A DNA stretch of 64,000 nucleotides from Gnetum montanum (taxonomy: Eukaryota; Streptophyta; Gnetopsida; Gnetales; Gnetaceae). Position numbers and translations under genes: made by a program. The DNA lies in assembly GCA_015680685.1 (NCBI GenBank), contig MNCI01000986.1, positions 79,354 to 143,353 on the forward strand, written 5' to 3'. This document shows, one piece after another, positions 11,901 to 23,900 of this stretch. The notes under the pieces are model-generated. The model searched no databases and was not told the DNA's origin. It was given only the letters and a program-made list of their open reading frames with translations. Within the stretch, counting starts at the first letter, position 1; the number at the start of each line of letters is the position of its first letter.

Positions 11901-12727
11901 GGTTGTGGAATAGGCAAAGAAGTGAATGGGGTCCATCATGTGGATGGACCTGGGCCCACCACGGTTGATGGGATAGATTCGAATGTAAGAATGGAAACAA
12001 AAGTTGCATACGACTGTGAAGTAGGTATGGTATGAACATGTGGCAGGGTAGCCGTGATTGGGGCATGTTGCAAAGAAAAAAGGGATTGATGAATAACCTG
12101 TGGAGGAATGGTGACTAAATTCGAGACAAGGGTATGGGCGTTTTGATATGCCATGGACATGGTATGACTACCAATGATAGGTGGGATCATGGGCTGCAGT
12201 GGCATGGTCGTGATCTCGAAGGGAGCGCAATAGTCAGCAGATTGGTCCAGAAGGGTTGGGTAGGAGGGACGGTGATGGGGTTGACTTGATCTCCCCCGTT
12301 GGATTGAGAATCCAGTTCCTCCTGTCCATCTTGGAAAAGCTTGCCATGGTGAGACGCTACGTCTTGCACCTCGCTAGGCTTAGATAGACGTATTAGCTGA
12401 TCTAAAAGCCATTGTTGCGCTTCTGTCAAAGGGATGAAAGCATTGGGAGTGGTTATAAATTCCTTCCCGTTGCAGTAGGCGAAGTTGAAGCTACGCTTCT
12501 CTTCAAACTCTTGTACATCCAGGGGTAGGTTTGCCTGTACCTTAGCACAGAGGAAATTTTATTGTTCATGTTGCTTAGCCAAGCCTTCGGGTCCTTGATT
12601 TTGGATCCTGAGGCACTGGCGTGGCCCCAGCCTTGGGTTGGGCAGTCACTCGGCACTTGTGGTGCCTTGGACTGTGAGGGGAACCTTGAGGTTAGCAGTA
12701 GTAACAAAGGTAGTTGCAGTAGCCATT
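8937..12727 (-). pseudogene. Element H: Tat-like gag-protease polyprotein, broken
   Basis: The reading starts near 12727 (MATATTFVTTANLKVP). A retrotransposon gag core lies at 11527-11100, with PYFTKYNGDGDPNAHL and SLTRKALDWYHAVP. A Lys-rich linker follows, then a zinc-knuckle-like CDYHKQCGHNTDYYLALKDD segment (about 10540-10480) of the Tat/Ogre type. After a Pro/Ser-rich stretch comes a retropepsin: IDDGVAMNVIP near 9500, with a DDG active site, and LILGRSWLAQLK near 9300. Several TAG/TGA stops and small frame changes interrupt it. The 3' limit is uncertain because two frames remain open to 9076 and 8937. No RT, RNase H or integrase follows; next come the minisatellite and the convergent accessory gene. 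H is therefore a non-autonomous gag-protease element as far as can be seen. Confidence 0.75.
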
Positions 12728-12786
12728 GTTATGAAGCTAAAAGGATTGCAAATGATGGGAACAAGAAAGTCTAGCGACAATTTGAG

Positions 12787-13100
12787 GCTTTATGTCCTGC
12801 AGGGTCCTGAAAGGATTGTCAAAGCGACCGATCTGCATTGCACGATGTGTAAACAACTGCAAGGGGGTGTAACGTTTACGTTAGTGCATGATAGGGTACT
12901 GAACGTGTGCAAGACTACCGTAAAACAAACAAGTCAACTGGTGATCAAACGCTTTATGTCCTGTAGCGTTTCGGAGGAACCGTCGGAGCGACTGATCTGC
13001 ACCACATGATATGTAAACAACCACAGCAGGGTGTCAAGTTTACGCTAACGCGTATCAGAGTGTAGAATGCTTACAGGACTACCGTAAAATATGGAAAGGA
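12787..13100. repeat. Imperfect tandem duplication (about 164 bp) in the leader of element H
   Basis: Two diverged copies, 12787-12950 and 12951-13100. Each runs from GCTTTATGTCCTG through GCGAC(C/T)GATCTGCA and TGTAAACAAC to GACTACCGTAAAA. The duplication lies just upstream of the gag start of H on the minus strand, so it would be in the 5' untranslated leader. Leader repeats can be packaging or translation signals, but nothing here proves a role. Confidence 0.75.
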
Positions 13101-13139
13101 CACTAAAAGGCTATCCTTCTAGCACCAAAAAATTGTAGC

Positions 13140-14880
13140 GATCGAAAAGGTCAGTGGTTGGAAAACACCAAGAGGTCGTCGGTCACTAACAGTCTTAACC
13201 TCGTATCCACGTGAGGGCCGTGCTAGATAAAATGGAAATGGGGTGCCCTGAACGGTCTGGTTGATCAGACAGGGACTTAGTTGGTGTTAATATAACCTTT
13301 CGTAAATGAATAATTTGAAAACGAGACTTTTAGCATAAAATGATAACTTTAAATGCAAAAGGGACAGAAAATAATGTAAAAATGCAATGATAAGCAAGAA
13401 AATAAAGTAAAATGTAGTTAGAAAAATGCATCGCTTCAAGATTATGGCTTCACTCTGTCAAGGTGGATATAATTTCTTGCGTGATGCTAGGAGGCGCAAA
13501 GGTCCCAAAGGTAACCAAGACGTCCAGAGCAAGGCAACTGTATGCTTGAACATGGACTCAGGAGTCAAAAATGCAAAATGCTATGAGGATAGCATGAAGG
13601 ACAGAACAGAATGCCAAACGAGAATGCCCACTGTTCACAGTGTTAAATAAGATATTTACAATGCTCAGGAATACAATGCTAACTTTTTACTTGCTTGCTA
13701 ATTAAATCGACCAACTAGCAGACTTGCCTCCTCTGAGCGTTGCTCATTGGGGTATTTATAAGGTCAAGGACACGCGAAAGATGCAGTTTGGATGCCGCGT
13801 GTCCTAGGCCTATGTTGACTTGTCTACGCTGCATGGGTGTGCATGACTGTTGGACATGCATGACCATTGTAATTACGAGCCTACCATGCCATAATTACGA
13901 GCCTGCCATGTCATAATTACGTTGTCAGAACTTGGAGATGTGTGCCAACGGTGCAAACCAGTGAAGTGCATTGATGTAGCGTAAGTGCTTGCTACGCTGC
14001 GCTATGCTTTGTAGTGTAGCATGTTGGTATGTCGTACTGCCTTGTTACGCTATGCTACGCTATGCAGTGTAGCATAGTGTAGCCACTAGCTCAAGGCAAA
14101 AAATGGCGTTGCGTCCTGTTGCATGTGTGGGAAACTCCTAAAGCGCGCTGACTTTATTGCATATTTGCTACGCTATGCTACGCTACATAGCGTAGCAGCT
14201 AACCTTAGTCACAAAAAATGTCGCCAATTTGCAAACTTTGCTTTTTTGCACTACGACACTTGCGAACTTACTGATCCTGCTCTTTGAGATGTCTTTTGTT
14301 GCTCCAGTAGAGTTGCTATGCTGTACTACGCTACGTAGCGTAGCGTAGCGTAGCAACCAACATGGCTTGCTTTTTGCTAAGTTTGCTATTTTTTGATGAA
14401 GGAGCCATTGCTAAAGAACTTGGAGCCAAGCAAAGAAACTATTTTCGAAGGCCAGAGGCATTAACTTAGTGCAATTGAAAATCACTAAGTAGGTTAAGCC
14501 TTCCTGTCTTGCTCTTGCTACGCTGTGCTGCACTGCATAGTGTAGCATAGCATAGCACCCTGTCTTGCAACAATTTGCAGTTGACTGTTTGAACAACTGT
14601 CTCCCAAAGCTTGCTACGCTATATAGCATAGCATAGCGTAGCAAACTCCTTGACTTAGAAAACTTGCCAAACTGTTTTGCGCATTTTGAGCATTGCCGAC
14701 AACTCGCTGCATCACTTCTGTGTAGGCTGTCAGTTGGACAAATTACCCAGCTAGAAAATTCACCAAACTATATAGCCTAAGGCCCAGAACATCCATCTCC
14801 TGATGAACTGCTGTGGTGCTGCTTGAATTGCGATGGCCCGGTGAAGCAAGGATACCATGGGAATTTAGGGTATTTCACTA
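13140..14880 (-). repeat. Presumed 5' LTR / promoter region of element H (limits approximate)
   Basis: There is no coding signal. On the minus strand a good TATA box, CTTATAAATACC, lies at 13762-13751, downstream of a block rich in inverted GCTACGCTA words. Gag of H begins further along at 12727. This is the layout of U3-TATA-R-U5-leader-gag. I could not find a matching second LTR or a clear primer site, so the ends are guesses. The right end must lie before 15000, where element X resumes. Confidence 0.4.
13976..14642. repeat. Cluster of inverted GCTACGCTA / TAGCGTAGC palindromes
   Basis: At least six blocks of chained GCTACGCTATGC words appear, often facing their own reverse complement. Blocks lie near 13990, 14045-14085, 14165-14200, 14320-14355, 14515-14555 and 14610-14642. 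Each could form a stable hairpin. They lie upstream of the TATA box at 13751-13762 relative to minus-strand transcription. Confidence 0.8.
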
Positions 14881-15004
14881 AGCAAAGAGGATTCAACATT
14901 ATAATCTTTCAAGAAACATCACATGGAGATAAAATGAATTAATTAAGGCAAGCAGTGAGGTATAACCTAATTTTGATAACAAACTTAATAACACTTGGCC
15001 CCGT

Positions 15005-15014
15005 GTGATTGCAG
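15005..15014 (+). promoter_or_regulatory. Conserved splice acceptor before the aORF of element X
   Basis: GTGATTGCAG directly precedes the start codon at 15015. The same position carries a GATNNYAG-type acceptor in element D (51150-51151 on the minus strand), element E (62885-62886) and the remnant in F (GTGATTGTAG at 32266-32275). Conservation across four diverged copies suggests that the aORF is read from a spliced RNA. Confidence 0.55.
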
Positions 15015-17778
15015 ATGGCCCTGAAATGTGGACAACAGGAAGGTCCTGCTCAAGGTGGAAGTAAATGACCTAGGAGAGGAAGAAGACAAGATCCTGCTGG
15101 ACAACATGTAGAATAGGAGGAATAATCATTTAGCATTCATCAAGAGGACCCTCCTATCGTACAATCTGAGCCAGCAGAAGGAGGAGCTGCTGCAGCACCT
15201 AAACAAGGACAACATTTCACGTTGCCCCAGGATTGTGTTCAGGTTATCCACGAAAGGTCCACATTCACTGCGGTGATTGTGGAATTAAATTTTGAATCCT
15301 TCGCAGAGTTCGCTCCTGAGGCTGTTAGGGATCACCTCACAGGGTCTCCCTTATGGCCTATCCTCTCTGAAAGTGGTGCCTGGTACTTAGGGGAAATGTA
15401 CCAATTCTGGCACAACAGAGAACAAGGCACCACCGTTAACATTTGTGGTGTGATAGTTGATTTCTTTGCCCAGGCCATTTTGGAAGTATTAAACCTTCCA
15501 AATATAGGGCTGAAGGTTGCTCAGTTGTCTACCCATTCAGACCTCAACGTGTGACGAGTTTGGTTGGAAAGGGCATATGGCAGGGATAAGACATTTGGAG
15601 AGTTGACGACGGAAGAGAGGATTTATTTCAAAATGGGAACATATCACCTCTTCCCCACGAAGGGCCTGAAAAGGATTTCAACATATGTGGCAAGAGGTTG
15701 TGTAGTGCTAATGGGGAAGGTTAATGCTAAGCTGCCTCATCTATACCTTATGGAGATCCTAAGGCAGTTTGAGGAACGAAAGACAGGGAAGATGTCGTTG
15801 CCCTTCCCTTGCCTTATTAGGAAGCTATGCCGACATGTTGGTATCAAGGGATACACTAATGATGTCCTCTGAAAAGCCCAAAATGCTTCATATGCTGAAC
15901 TATTAAAGCTACCAGCCATAAGGAAAATCACTAGGGAGACGCTAGGACTAGAACAAGAAGAAGAAAAGATGGCTAGACCCATCCAACTTCCAAGTACGGG
16001 ACCCAGCCAAAAATAGGAAGCAGGGCCTAGCACGGACTAGGATCAACCAACGCTGCCGCAAGATTACAGACTGTCAATGAGCCACCTCAGGGACATCTCT
16101 GAGACGGTCAGTTGGGGAACTCGTGATGATGCAAATCTCTTCCATGTCATTGATGATTCCATACAGCCCACGTTTTCTTTGGATCACACAAGGGATGAGG
16201 TGTCCATCCACACAGTAGGAGGGGAAAGTACTTGGTCACAATAGATTATGGAAAACACTGCATCTTTCCAAGTACAATTAGAAACTGGTGAAGGGGCCAA
16301 AGTGGTGGTCATGTAACACTAGGATGCAACGAGAGTCGTGGAAGTGATCGCATACCACATTAAGGAATTGTTCAATGTACCTATTGTAACACCGACAGAT
16401 CTCACAGGAGCATGGGATGCTCACACTTTGGCCGGAACCTCAATGACTCCTGCGGAACATGAGGATGTGCTTGATCGATTGCTACAAACAGGACAAGTAA
16501 TGATGTCCCTACTTGACATCCCTCAAGATGTTACAGTAATTCAATTAGACCTCATTTCCACTAAGGGAATGCTAGTCTTGATAGAGGTGAGGGTCGAGCA
16601 TGCTGAAGTAGAGGTGTAGAAATTACAAGAAAAGCTCGTGGCCCTACAAGCAACACAATGGGACCCTTTGAAATTTTTTCTTGTAGACTAGCTAGAAAGT
16701 TTCAAAACTGAGCAACTAACCAAGCTTCTAATGGAGAATAAGAAGGTGGAAGAAGAAGAAGAGAAGGCTATTTGGGATGCCTTTGCAACATAGGTGCACA
16801 CTCATGCGCATACCAAGGCACTCAAGGGCTTACAAGAGGAGAATAAGCACCTTGTTGCCGACAACCTTTGGTTGACCTCTGTGGAGAAGCAAAAGAACGT
16901 TCTCGAGGAACATTTTCATCAGTTGTGAGAACAATTCATCTGGGTCAACCAAGACATGAGTCATTTAGCCAGGGAAAATTGAACCCTCTCAATGGAGGAG
17001 ATACGCACCATCCACCAAAAGACAGCTATAGAAATAAGCGTGTGGCAAAATGAGGCTAAACAACATAAGAATTTAAAGGAGCACTTTCAGGACTAGGTGG
17101 AGATTTACAAACAAATCCTTGAGAAGGAGATCGATATGGCCAAGGCCCACATCAATGCTATCAGTGCTCAACACATTGACTGGCGGGCCATATTGGACAC
17201 ATATGCCTTTGCCCACTAGGCAAAAGTTAAGAACTAGGACTTGCAGATCTAGGATCTTATAGAATACATGGAGTTGACAAACCTACGGTATGCCAACCTT
17301 GCCATGTTAATAATAGGACGCTCGAGGATAGAGCTCGAAACAACGGGTAGCTACCACCTATAAACAATATGAAACAGAATTTGCAGAACGTAAGAAGTTA
17401 TTGCAAAAACTAGAGATTGCAAATTCTGAACTTGAGGTGGCGAAAGCAAGCTACCAAGGACAAAAATGTGTCGCAACAGATTTGGCTTGATGGCTTGCAG
17501 ATTTTTAGGAATACAAAGACAAAGCCAGAGCCTGCGAGGAGGAATGACAGGTATTTGCGGCCTGGTATGTCAAGGCAAATCAAATGTTTCTGTAACTACC
17601 CTGCCCATGGGAGGTGTAGACTCCATCAAACATCGGAACATTAACATGGAAAACACAAGATCCTTGGACTGAAGAGGAGAAACTCCAAGCTGTACTTCAA
17701 CGCCATCAAGTCCTAAGACCTGGAGCACAAGACAAGGAGAAAGCAGCTATGGAGGAGCCATTGCCACCAGGAACTACA
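15015..17778 (+). pseudogene. Element X: accessory ORF (transposon-protein-like domain plus coiled coil)
   Basis: This reading frame starts MALKCGQQEGPAQ and stays in one frame from 15015 to about 17340, despite 18 in-frame stops: 12 TAG, 4 TGA and 2 TAA. A single frameshift near 17340 leads to the C-terminal part (WTEEEKLQAVLQRHQ near 17670, then EEPLPPGTT). The first about 280 residues include YHLFPTKGLKRISTYVA and GKMSLPFPCLIRKLCRHVG, which resemble the 'putative plant transposon protein' domain seen in plant gypsy ORFs (I believe PF20167). The remaining two thirds are Glu/Lys/Leu-rich coiled coil. No signal peptide or membrane segment is visible, so it is not an envelope protein, although it holds the env position. 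Related copies are in b, D and E. Element B interrupts X just downstream at 17892. Function unknown. Confidence 0.7.
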
Positions 17779-17891
17779 TGAGTTCCACCATTTTTGTAGC
17801 TGTAGAACATTCTTTGTGTTGTGTCTCATTTTTTTTTGATTCCACACTGCAGTATAAACCCATTCTCACCATTCAATAATCCCTTACCTAT

Positions 17892-18968
17892 TGATGAGTG
17901 GCGAGGTACCCCTACACTCCACCATACGAATACGAGCATGGACGCGCGATCCGGTCGAACTCCGCAGACTAAATGCCTTAACACCACAAGAAACACTTGG
18001 GGTTAATCGTTCGTTGTCTTCCCAGGCTTGCTTGTATGTGTCACGGTGTATGGTTAAGCAAGTCTGAGGTATGTGATTTTTTTGGTATTTTCGGCTTATC
18101 TTCTATGCTACCAGGAGAAAGGGTTGAGAAAACTAAACTAACTCTAACTAAGATCTAAGTCTAAATTAACTAGCGTCAGCATCCGTTCCCACTTGCCGGA
18201 CACACCCTGAACTATGCAACTGCAGCTTACCAAACGCTAATCGTTACTGGGATCGCCACACGTAACGCAAGTGCTCGAAGTGGTCGTACTGAGGCACCTA
18301 TTTAGCCTACGTGTGATAAGCAGCCGATTCCTTAGCCAGCCGTACACACCTGTGGGTACTCGTAACTAAGTCGTACTTATCACACGCTCTAGCCTAGCAA
18401 TGAGCAGCCGATTCCTCAACTAGCCGTACACATCGGACTACCACTGGGATTACCAAGCGTAGAACCCTGGAATACGCTACTAGGTTACCAAGCAGCCAAT
18501 GCTCGTAATTGAGTCGTACTCATGCATTGCATCAAGCAACCGATTCCTTGACTAGCCGTACACGTCTGTAGACGCTCGTAATCAAAGTCGTACTTGAACG
18601 CACTAGGAAAGCAGTAAATGAAAGCAATAAATGAAACCACGTGCTGCAAGGTTTATTCAAACAAGTTCGTCTTTATTGCCGTACACAACTTGGGTTCAGG
18701 TTACAAGCTGCTCGAATAAAGAGCCGTTCACTCTAGGAATCCTACTGCGGGCACATGGGAAAAAATTCTAACTCTGGAGTGATCAATCTGCCAGAGCTTC
18801 GCTACACTAGCCAGGATTGGGAAATGAAGGGAGTGCCGCCTCTTATTTATAGATATGGCGGCGGGACGCGATATCGCGTACACGATATCGCAAGAGAAGA
18901 CGCGATATCGCGGCGGTCGCGATATCACGTACGCAATATCGTGGCCTAGTGCAAGTCACGTCTCATCA
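17892..18968 (-). repeat. 3' LTR of element B
   Basis: A 1077-bp LTR from TGATGAG to CTCATCA. On the minus strand, U3 starts at 18968 and holds several 8-bp CGATATCG-type palindromes (18870-18950). A TATA box CTATAAATAAGA lies at 18852-18841. AATAAA-type text lies near 18680 on the complement, inside the R region (ATAAAGACG). The remainder is U5. Confidence 0.93.
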
Positions 18969-18979
18969 TACCCCCATGA
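18969..18979 (-). promoter_or_regulatory. Polypurine tract of element B
   Basis: On the minus strand TCATGGGGGTA abuts the U3 start of the 3' LTR. The same tract precedes the LTRs at 25359 (TCGTGGGGGTA), 28671, 32615, 39310 and, on the minus strand, 48086. It is the site where plus-strand DNA synthesis starts. Confidence 0.8.
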
Positions 18980-20966
18980 CTGAATGAAAACTCGTCCTCG
19001 AGTTCCTTACAATGATATCAGGTAGGTATGGGATTATTAGGGGAAATGGAACTAATGGGATGACATGTGAACGGTCTTTATTACAAGACTTGACAAAAAC
19101 TGGTGTTCATGACAACATGGGTGAACACCTTATTACAATGACATCAGGCCACAGTTGGCAGCTGAGAGAAAAGAGGAGAGAGAATAGAAGAGAAGAAGAG
19201 AGAAGAGTCTTGTTGCTGCCAACGCCTAGATTGCGCCTTTCGTTGTCCATCTGTAAGCGCATTATCAATTCCACTCCTTGCATGCTGCTTCAGCGCTGCT
19301 CCATTCCAAGTGTCTGCTCCAGATCCATTCCGTTGTTGTATGATTGCCATCTGCACACACAACACAATCATATATTAGCAAGGGTAATTGAATCATTAAG
19401 TAAAGCATACCTTGCTTCGGTTTAGGTTCCTTGGCTAAGTTGTGGTATGGCTAATATGGATCTGGGAAAATGTAGATGATGACTACCGAAGGTATAGGGG
19501 TTAGGAAGAAAAACGAAAAAATCCGGGGCTTAGGATAAAAATCGAAAAATCAGGCCCCGTACCCCCATGACTAATCGCGAACCTCCGGTAGCGTTAGAAT
19601 GGAGAGAGAAAAGGAATAGGAATGATAGGTAAAAAGGGACAACTATGGCATCGATAAAAAGGATGTCATGATGGAAATGAACAAAAATGTTAATTAATTG
19701 CAAAATGTTAAGGAAAAGAAGTTAACTAATGTTCCAAATAGGAATGTCAGTGGGTCCTCCCCAAAGCAGGCTCATGCCCTTAATGCCCTGACAATCCCAC
19801 ATTCAAAGAGTCCGTGGGCTCTGGGAATGTCCTTTGGAACAAGAGTTAAAGTCTTAACCGTAAGAATTTACCAAAAAGAAAACAAAGCATCAACCAAAGT
19901 ATATACAATGATACAACCGGCAATGAGGTGAACAATGGAGAGAAGGATGGGAAGAAGAGAAGTGGAATGGAATCCCAAGAACAAGGTGGTGTACAGCCCC
20001 TTGTGTGTTTCATGATTAATGTGACTTGGCGAATCTCATTCCAACTCTGGCCTCAAACCAACCACTTCCAGTGACTTCGCATCAATGCAGTTGGTTAAAT
20101 CATCCACTTGGGTAACAAGGATGCAACTTCGAGAAGCCACCACCATTCCGACGAAACAACAGAGAGAATGGGAAGCGAGAAGGGCCTTAGTTAGAGGGAA
20201 CACTTTGGTTCCATAACCAGTGCTTGTAGCCCAATTTTATTCCGTCTAAGGGGTGTGCTTTGAATCCTCACTTTTAGCTTTTTAGCTTTCTTTTTTTTTT
20301 CTTTTTCTTTTTTTTTCCATTTTTTTTCTCTTTTCTGTTTTGTGTTTTTATGCGTGGGGACCACACCATGCAAAGACTTCTTTATTTTTATTGTCTCAGC
20401 TTTCGATTATTGGGTTACATTGGAACGGTAAGAAAACCCAAGAAGAAAACATCCAAGCACCCAAGTGAATGACCAACACAAGAGCACCAAGTTCCCTTGA
20501 AGTCACACCCTTACAAATCCTTGAGTCCTTCTTTAGTTTGAGAAATGCCCAACCACTGGTTCGTTAAAGTTCTTATTAGAAGTGAACTGTACATTTCCAT
20601 GCCAAGGGAAACCATAAACTTGATGGATGGATGGATGAAGTGATCTCATTGCCTGCCATATCAAAAGAACATACCTTAGTATCAACAATGTAACTTAAAG
20701 GTAAAAACCAAACATTAGCAATTAATGAAAAATAGTTCATCCCATCTGCCTGAACACTTATTGGGTGACGAATTTACATGATGGATGACACACACACACA
20801 CACACACAAAAAGATAGAAAAATATAACGATGTTGTAAAACAAAAATAAGAAAAGTTAAAGAAATTTGTAAAACAAAAATGTGTAAAACAAAAACTTTGT
20901 AAAACAAAAATGTGAAAAACAAAAAACAAAAACAAAAACTGAAAATGAACTGAGGGCCCCATATGG
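18980..20966 (-). other. Element B: spacer between the gag-protease ORF and the 3' LTR
   Basis: There is no gene here, although autonomous relatives carry pol-distal spacer plus the aORF. Landmarks shared with the D spacer (51900-52990) are GCTCATGCCCTTAATGCC (19769), CTTGTAGCC near 20222, GTGTGCTTTGAAT (20253), CACACCATGCAAAGAC (20366) and GAAGTCACACCC (20498). Low-complexity parts are T-rich text at 20290-20330, a (CA)n run at 20789-20808 and an AAACAAAAA-rich block at 20830-20945. The aORF and its promoter are missing between about 19440 and the polypurine tract. Confidence 0.75.
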
Positions 20967-23900
20967 TTAGCATAGGTGGCCATCTCCCCCATGACTGAGT
21001 TGTGAGGGAGAGATCCGAAGTAGTGAGCGCCTATTTGAATTTCTAAGCAGTGCCCAACTTCTCCCAAATGATGATCTTAGATTCAGGGGTGGAAGTTGGC
21101 GACGCTCACGTTCCAATGTGTCTATGCCACGGTTGTTGGCATGAGTTTCCTCAGTTCGTTCCATGCATATTTGTTTGCCCTTATGAGAAGCTGTCAACCA
21201 CGGGGTGTCTACTACTTCTTGTGTGGTTGCTACATACAGGCATCTTTGTTGCAGAGTTTCCTGGGCACACCTGTGACATGGAGACATTTCCTCCGTGTCA
21301 TCACCCGATGAATCACTGTATGTGATGCATGGAACTATCCTCTTCTCGATCTTTCCACATATGTTTATCTTGGAGATTTCCAAGGAAAGATCACGGATCC
21401 TAAGGCATGCATCTACTGTGCTTAGCCATGCCCTTCCCATTATAATTGGGAAGTCCCCTTCGTTGTTGTTAACATCGATCACTAGGAAGTCTGCTGGGTA
21501 GGACCAACCACACACAGTGGTGATAACGTCCTCCACCAAACCCAATGGGATGGCAATGGACTGGTCTGCCAGCTCCAGTTGAATGTTGCTCTTCTTAAGT
21601 TGGGGCAGGTTCCAGGCGTGATACATCTTTCGCGAAATTAAGTTGACTCCGGAACCTGAGTCAAGAAGAGCTCGATGTGGCGCATTCCCAGCGATCTGCA
21701 AATGAATAAAGGGACTCCCAGGGTCAGTTAGTTTCCTGGGAAGGTGGCCTACCTTGATCCAGTCAGTTACGGTATGTGTTAGCATAACCGTATGCGTTAC
21801 ATTCCCTTGGACTGAAGGGTGCTCCGAAGTGTTAGTAGTTAGAGGCCTATACATATACCCGTCCGCTTGTTGTTGCGAGAGCCTATCCGGGCTCCTAGTT
21901 CTGAAAAAGGGTCTCCTTTTTGTACAGTTATCGCCAGAACTAGTGTCCGGTTGGATATTTACACTCTGAATATTTACAGATCTCGCGGCGTGACGTTGCT
22001 GCGGTTGGGTAGGTAATTCCCCTTGCATTGTTGGAGCAGGAGGTGTTATGGGAACTACTTGAGGAAAAGGTGCGGGTGGAGTTAGAGGATGGACAGAATG
22101 TGGAATGTCTCCCGGAGGAGAAGGAGTCCTTCTGAAGTACTCCCGAGCGTAGTAGTGACGGCGTGGAGTGTGACTCATAGCGTCACCTGGAGAAACTGGC
22201 TGCTGCACATAATAACCATAAGGATCAGGCTGCCGGTAAGGGTATCGATGTGTTGGCTGTGGCATCCCCCATGACTGTGGGTATTGCCACTGCTGATGTT
22301 GCTCGATGGGCTGCGGAGGTGTTCCACTTGGATAATACGTCAAGGGTTGGTGGAACTGCCTCGGGTTACCTTGTGGATAAGGTAACCTTCTGGGTGTTTG
22401 CCGTTGATTAAGTCTTGGATTTAATGCATACACCCCAGACTCCTGCAGATGTGAGATGATTGGACAACATCCCTTAGGATGGTCATAATAGCAGACCTCA
22501 CATCCACCGTCATTGTCTGAATCAGAATTTTCAGCCTCATCGGAGTTAGAGATTTTTCCCTTACCCTTGTTATGTGCAGGGTTAAAGTTTCTCCGCATGT
22601 TCTTGCTTTTATCACTACTTTGCTCATCCTTAGACTCTTCTACTATTTTCAGGACTGTTTCTATTCGTGAGTCTAAGGAATCCCACATTTGGTCTACCTT
22701 AGCCGATACCTCCGTTGTTAACTTTTGGATCGGCACAGTTTTCCTGTTCACCAACTCTTCGAGTGGTGACTCATCCTCCTCATCACAGAATTTCACTCCC
22801 TTCTTACGAAGGGAGGGATCACGGTTGTATTCCTCCGCACTTTCTCTTTTCCGTAGCTCACCCTCTTCTTGCGCTACTTGTTCCAACAATACTTCAACTT
22901 CATGGGCTCTTAGTTGGGAGAGTCTCCCTTGGGCGTAAGTCCCAAGAGTTCTTCTCGTTTCATTTCGTAGCCCATCCACGAGGTGGCGAAGTTGATCCCG
23001 CTTAGCGTACCCATGGCCCGGGCAACGATGTAGCAATGTGTAGTAACGGGCCATGGCAGCATCCAAGGATTCATGAGCTCCTTGTTTCCAGCCTTGGATC
23101 TGCTTACGCAAGTTAGACACTCTGGAGTACGTTTGATATTTGTTGTTGAACAATTCAAGCATCGTACTCCACCTCCTGATGGTTTCCGGTTCTAAGGACC
23201 GGTACCAGCTTTCTGCTTCTTTAATGAGTGTCCTTGGGAACAACTTGAGTTTCTGCCACTCATTGTCTATGTTCTGCAAGGCACAGGCATCGTGGAATGC
23301 CTGTAAATGATGTTGAGGATCAGCGTTGTATCCCCCTTCAAAACGTGGGATATTATTTATGTCCAAACGCTTGATCCTACTGTCTTTTAAATGCCTTGTG
23401 GGAATCCTAACTGCCTCTCTAATATCAAGCATACTTCGGGTTGCGAATAGGGGTTCGTCATGATCATCTCTTTCATGACGTCTGTGATGTCTACGTGGTG
23501 GTTCCCTATTCTCCCTACGTCCTTGCCCTTGTCCTAACTCCTCTCGACCTTCCTGTCGAGGCATTTCATCTCTTTTACCTTTACTCTCCGCGTTATGCTC
23601 ATGGTGGCTGCGCCCAGATGTGGAAGGAGAGGGTGAATGATGAGATGAAGGAGAAGAAGAAGGGGATCCATCACCATGGTGATGTTTCTTGCCTTCTCTT
23701 CGGCTGCTTCGGCCCCGATCGTTGTGACGATCAACGAGTCCGTCATTAGTGCGAGTGATTGTTCCTGCCGTGAACAGCTGGTGCTCACGGGGATCAGAGC
23801 CTGGAATATGTATCGTTGATCTAAGGCCCTGATGCCTAACCTCTTCACTAGAGTGAGGAGGAGGAACATCATTTTCTAAGAAACCCATCGTGAGGGGTTC

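Noticed and set aside
15015-17340. TAG as a recoded or read-through codon in the aORF
   Set aside because: CAG codons are still used in the same frames, and TGA and TAA stops also occur, so decay by deamination explains it better.
15015-17778. aORF as a retroviral-type envelope gene
   Set aside because: Position fits env, but there is no signal peptide, membrane anchor or surface-subunit features; it is mostly coiled coil.
20191-20373. Lys-rich minus-strand peptide
   Set aside because: Translation of a T-rich low-complexity tract.
20789-20945. (CA)n run and AAACAAAAA-rich block as a functional element
   Set aside because: Simple low-complexity sequence in an untranslated spacer.
22513-22938. 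Plus-strand 141-residue Ser-rich frame
   Set aside because: Shadow of the intact gag-protease ORF of element B.
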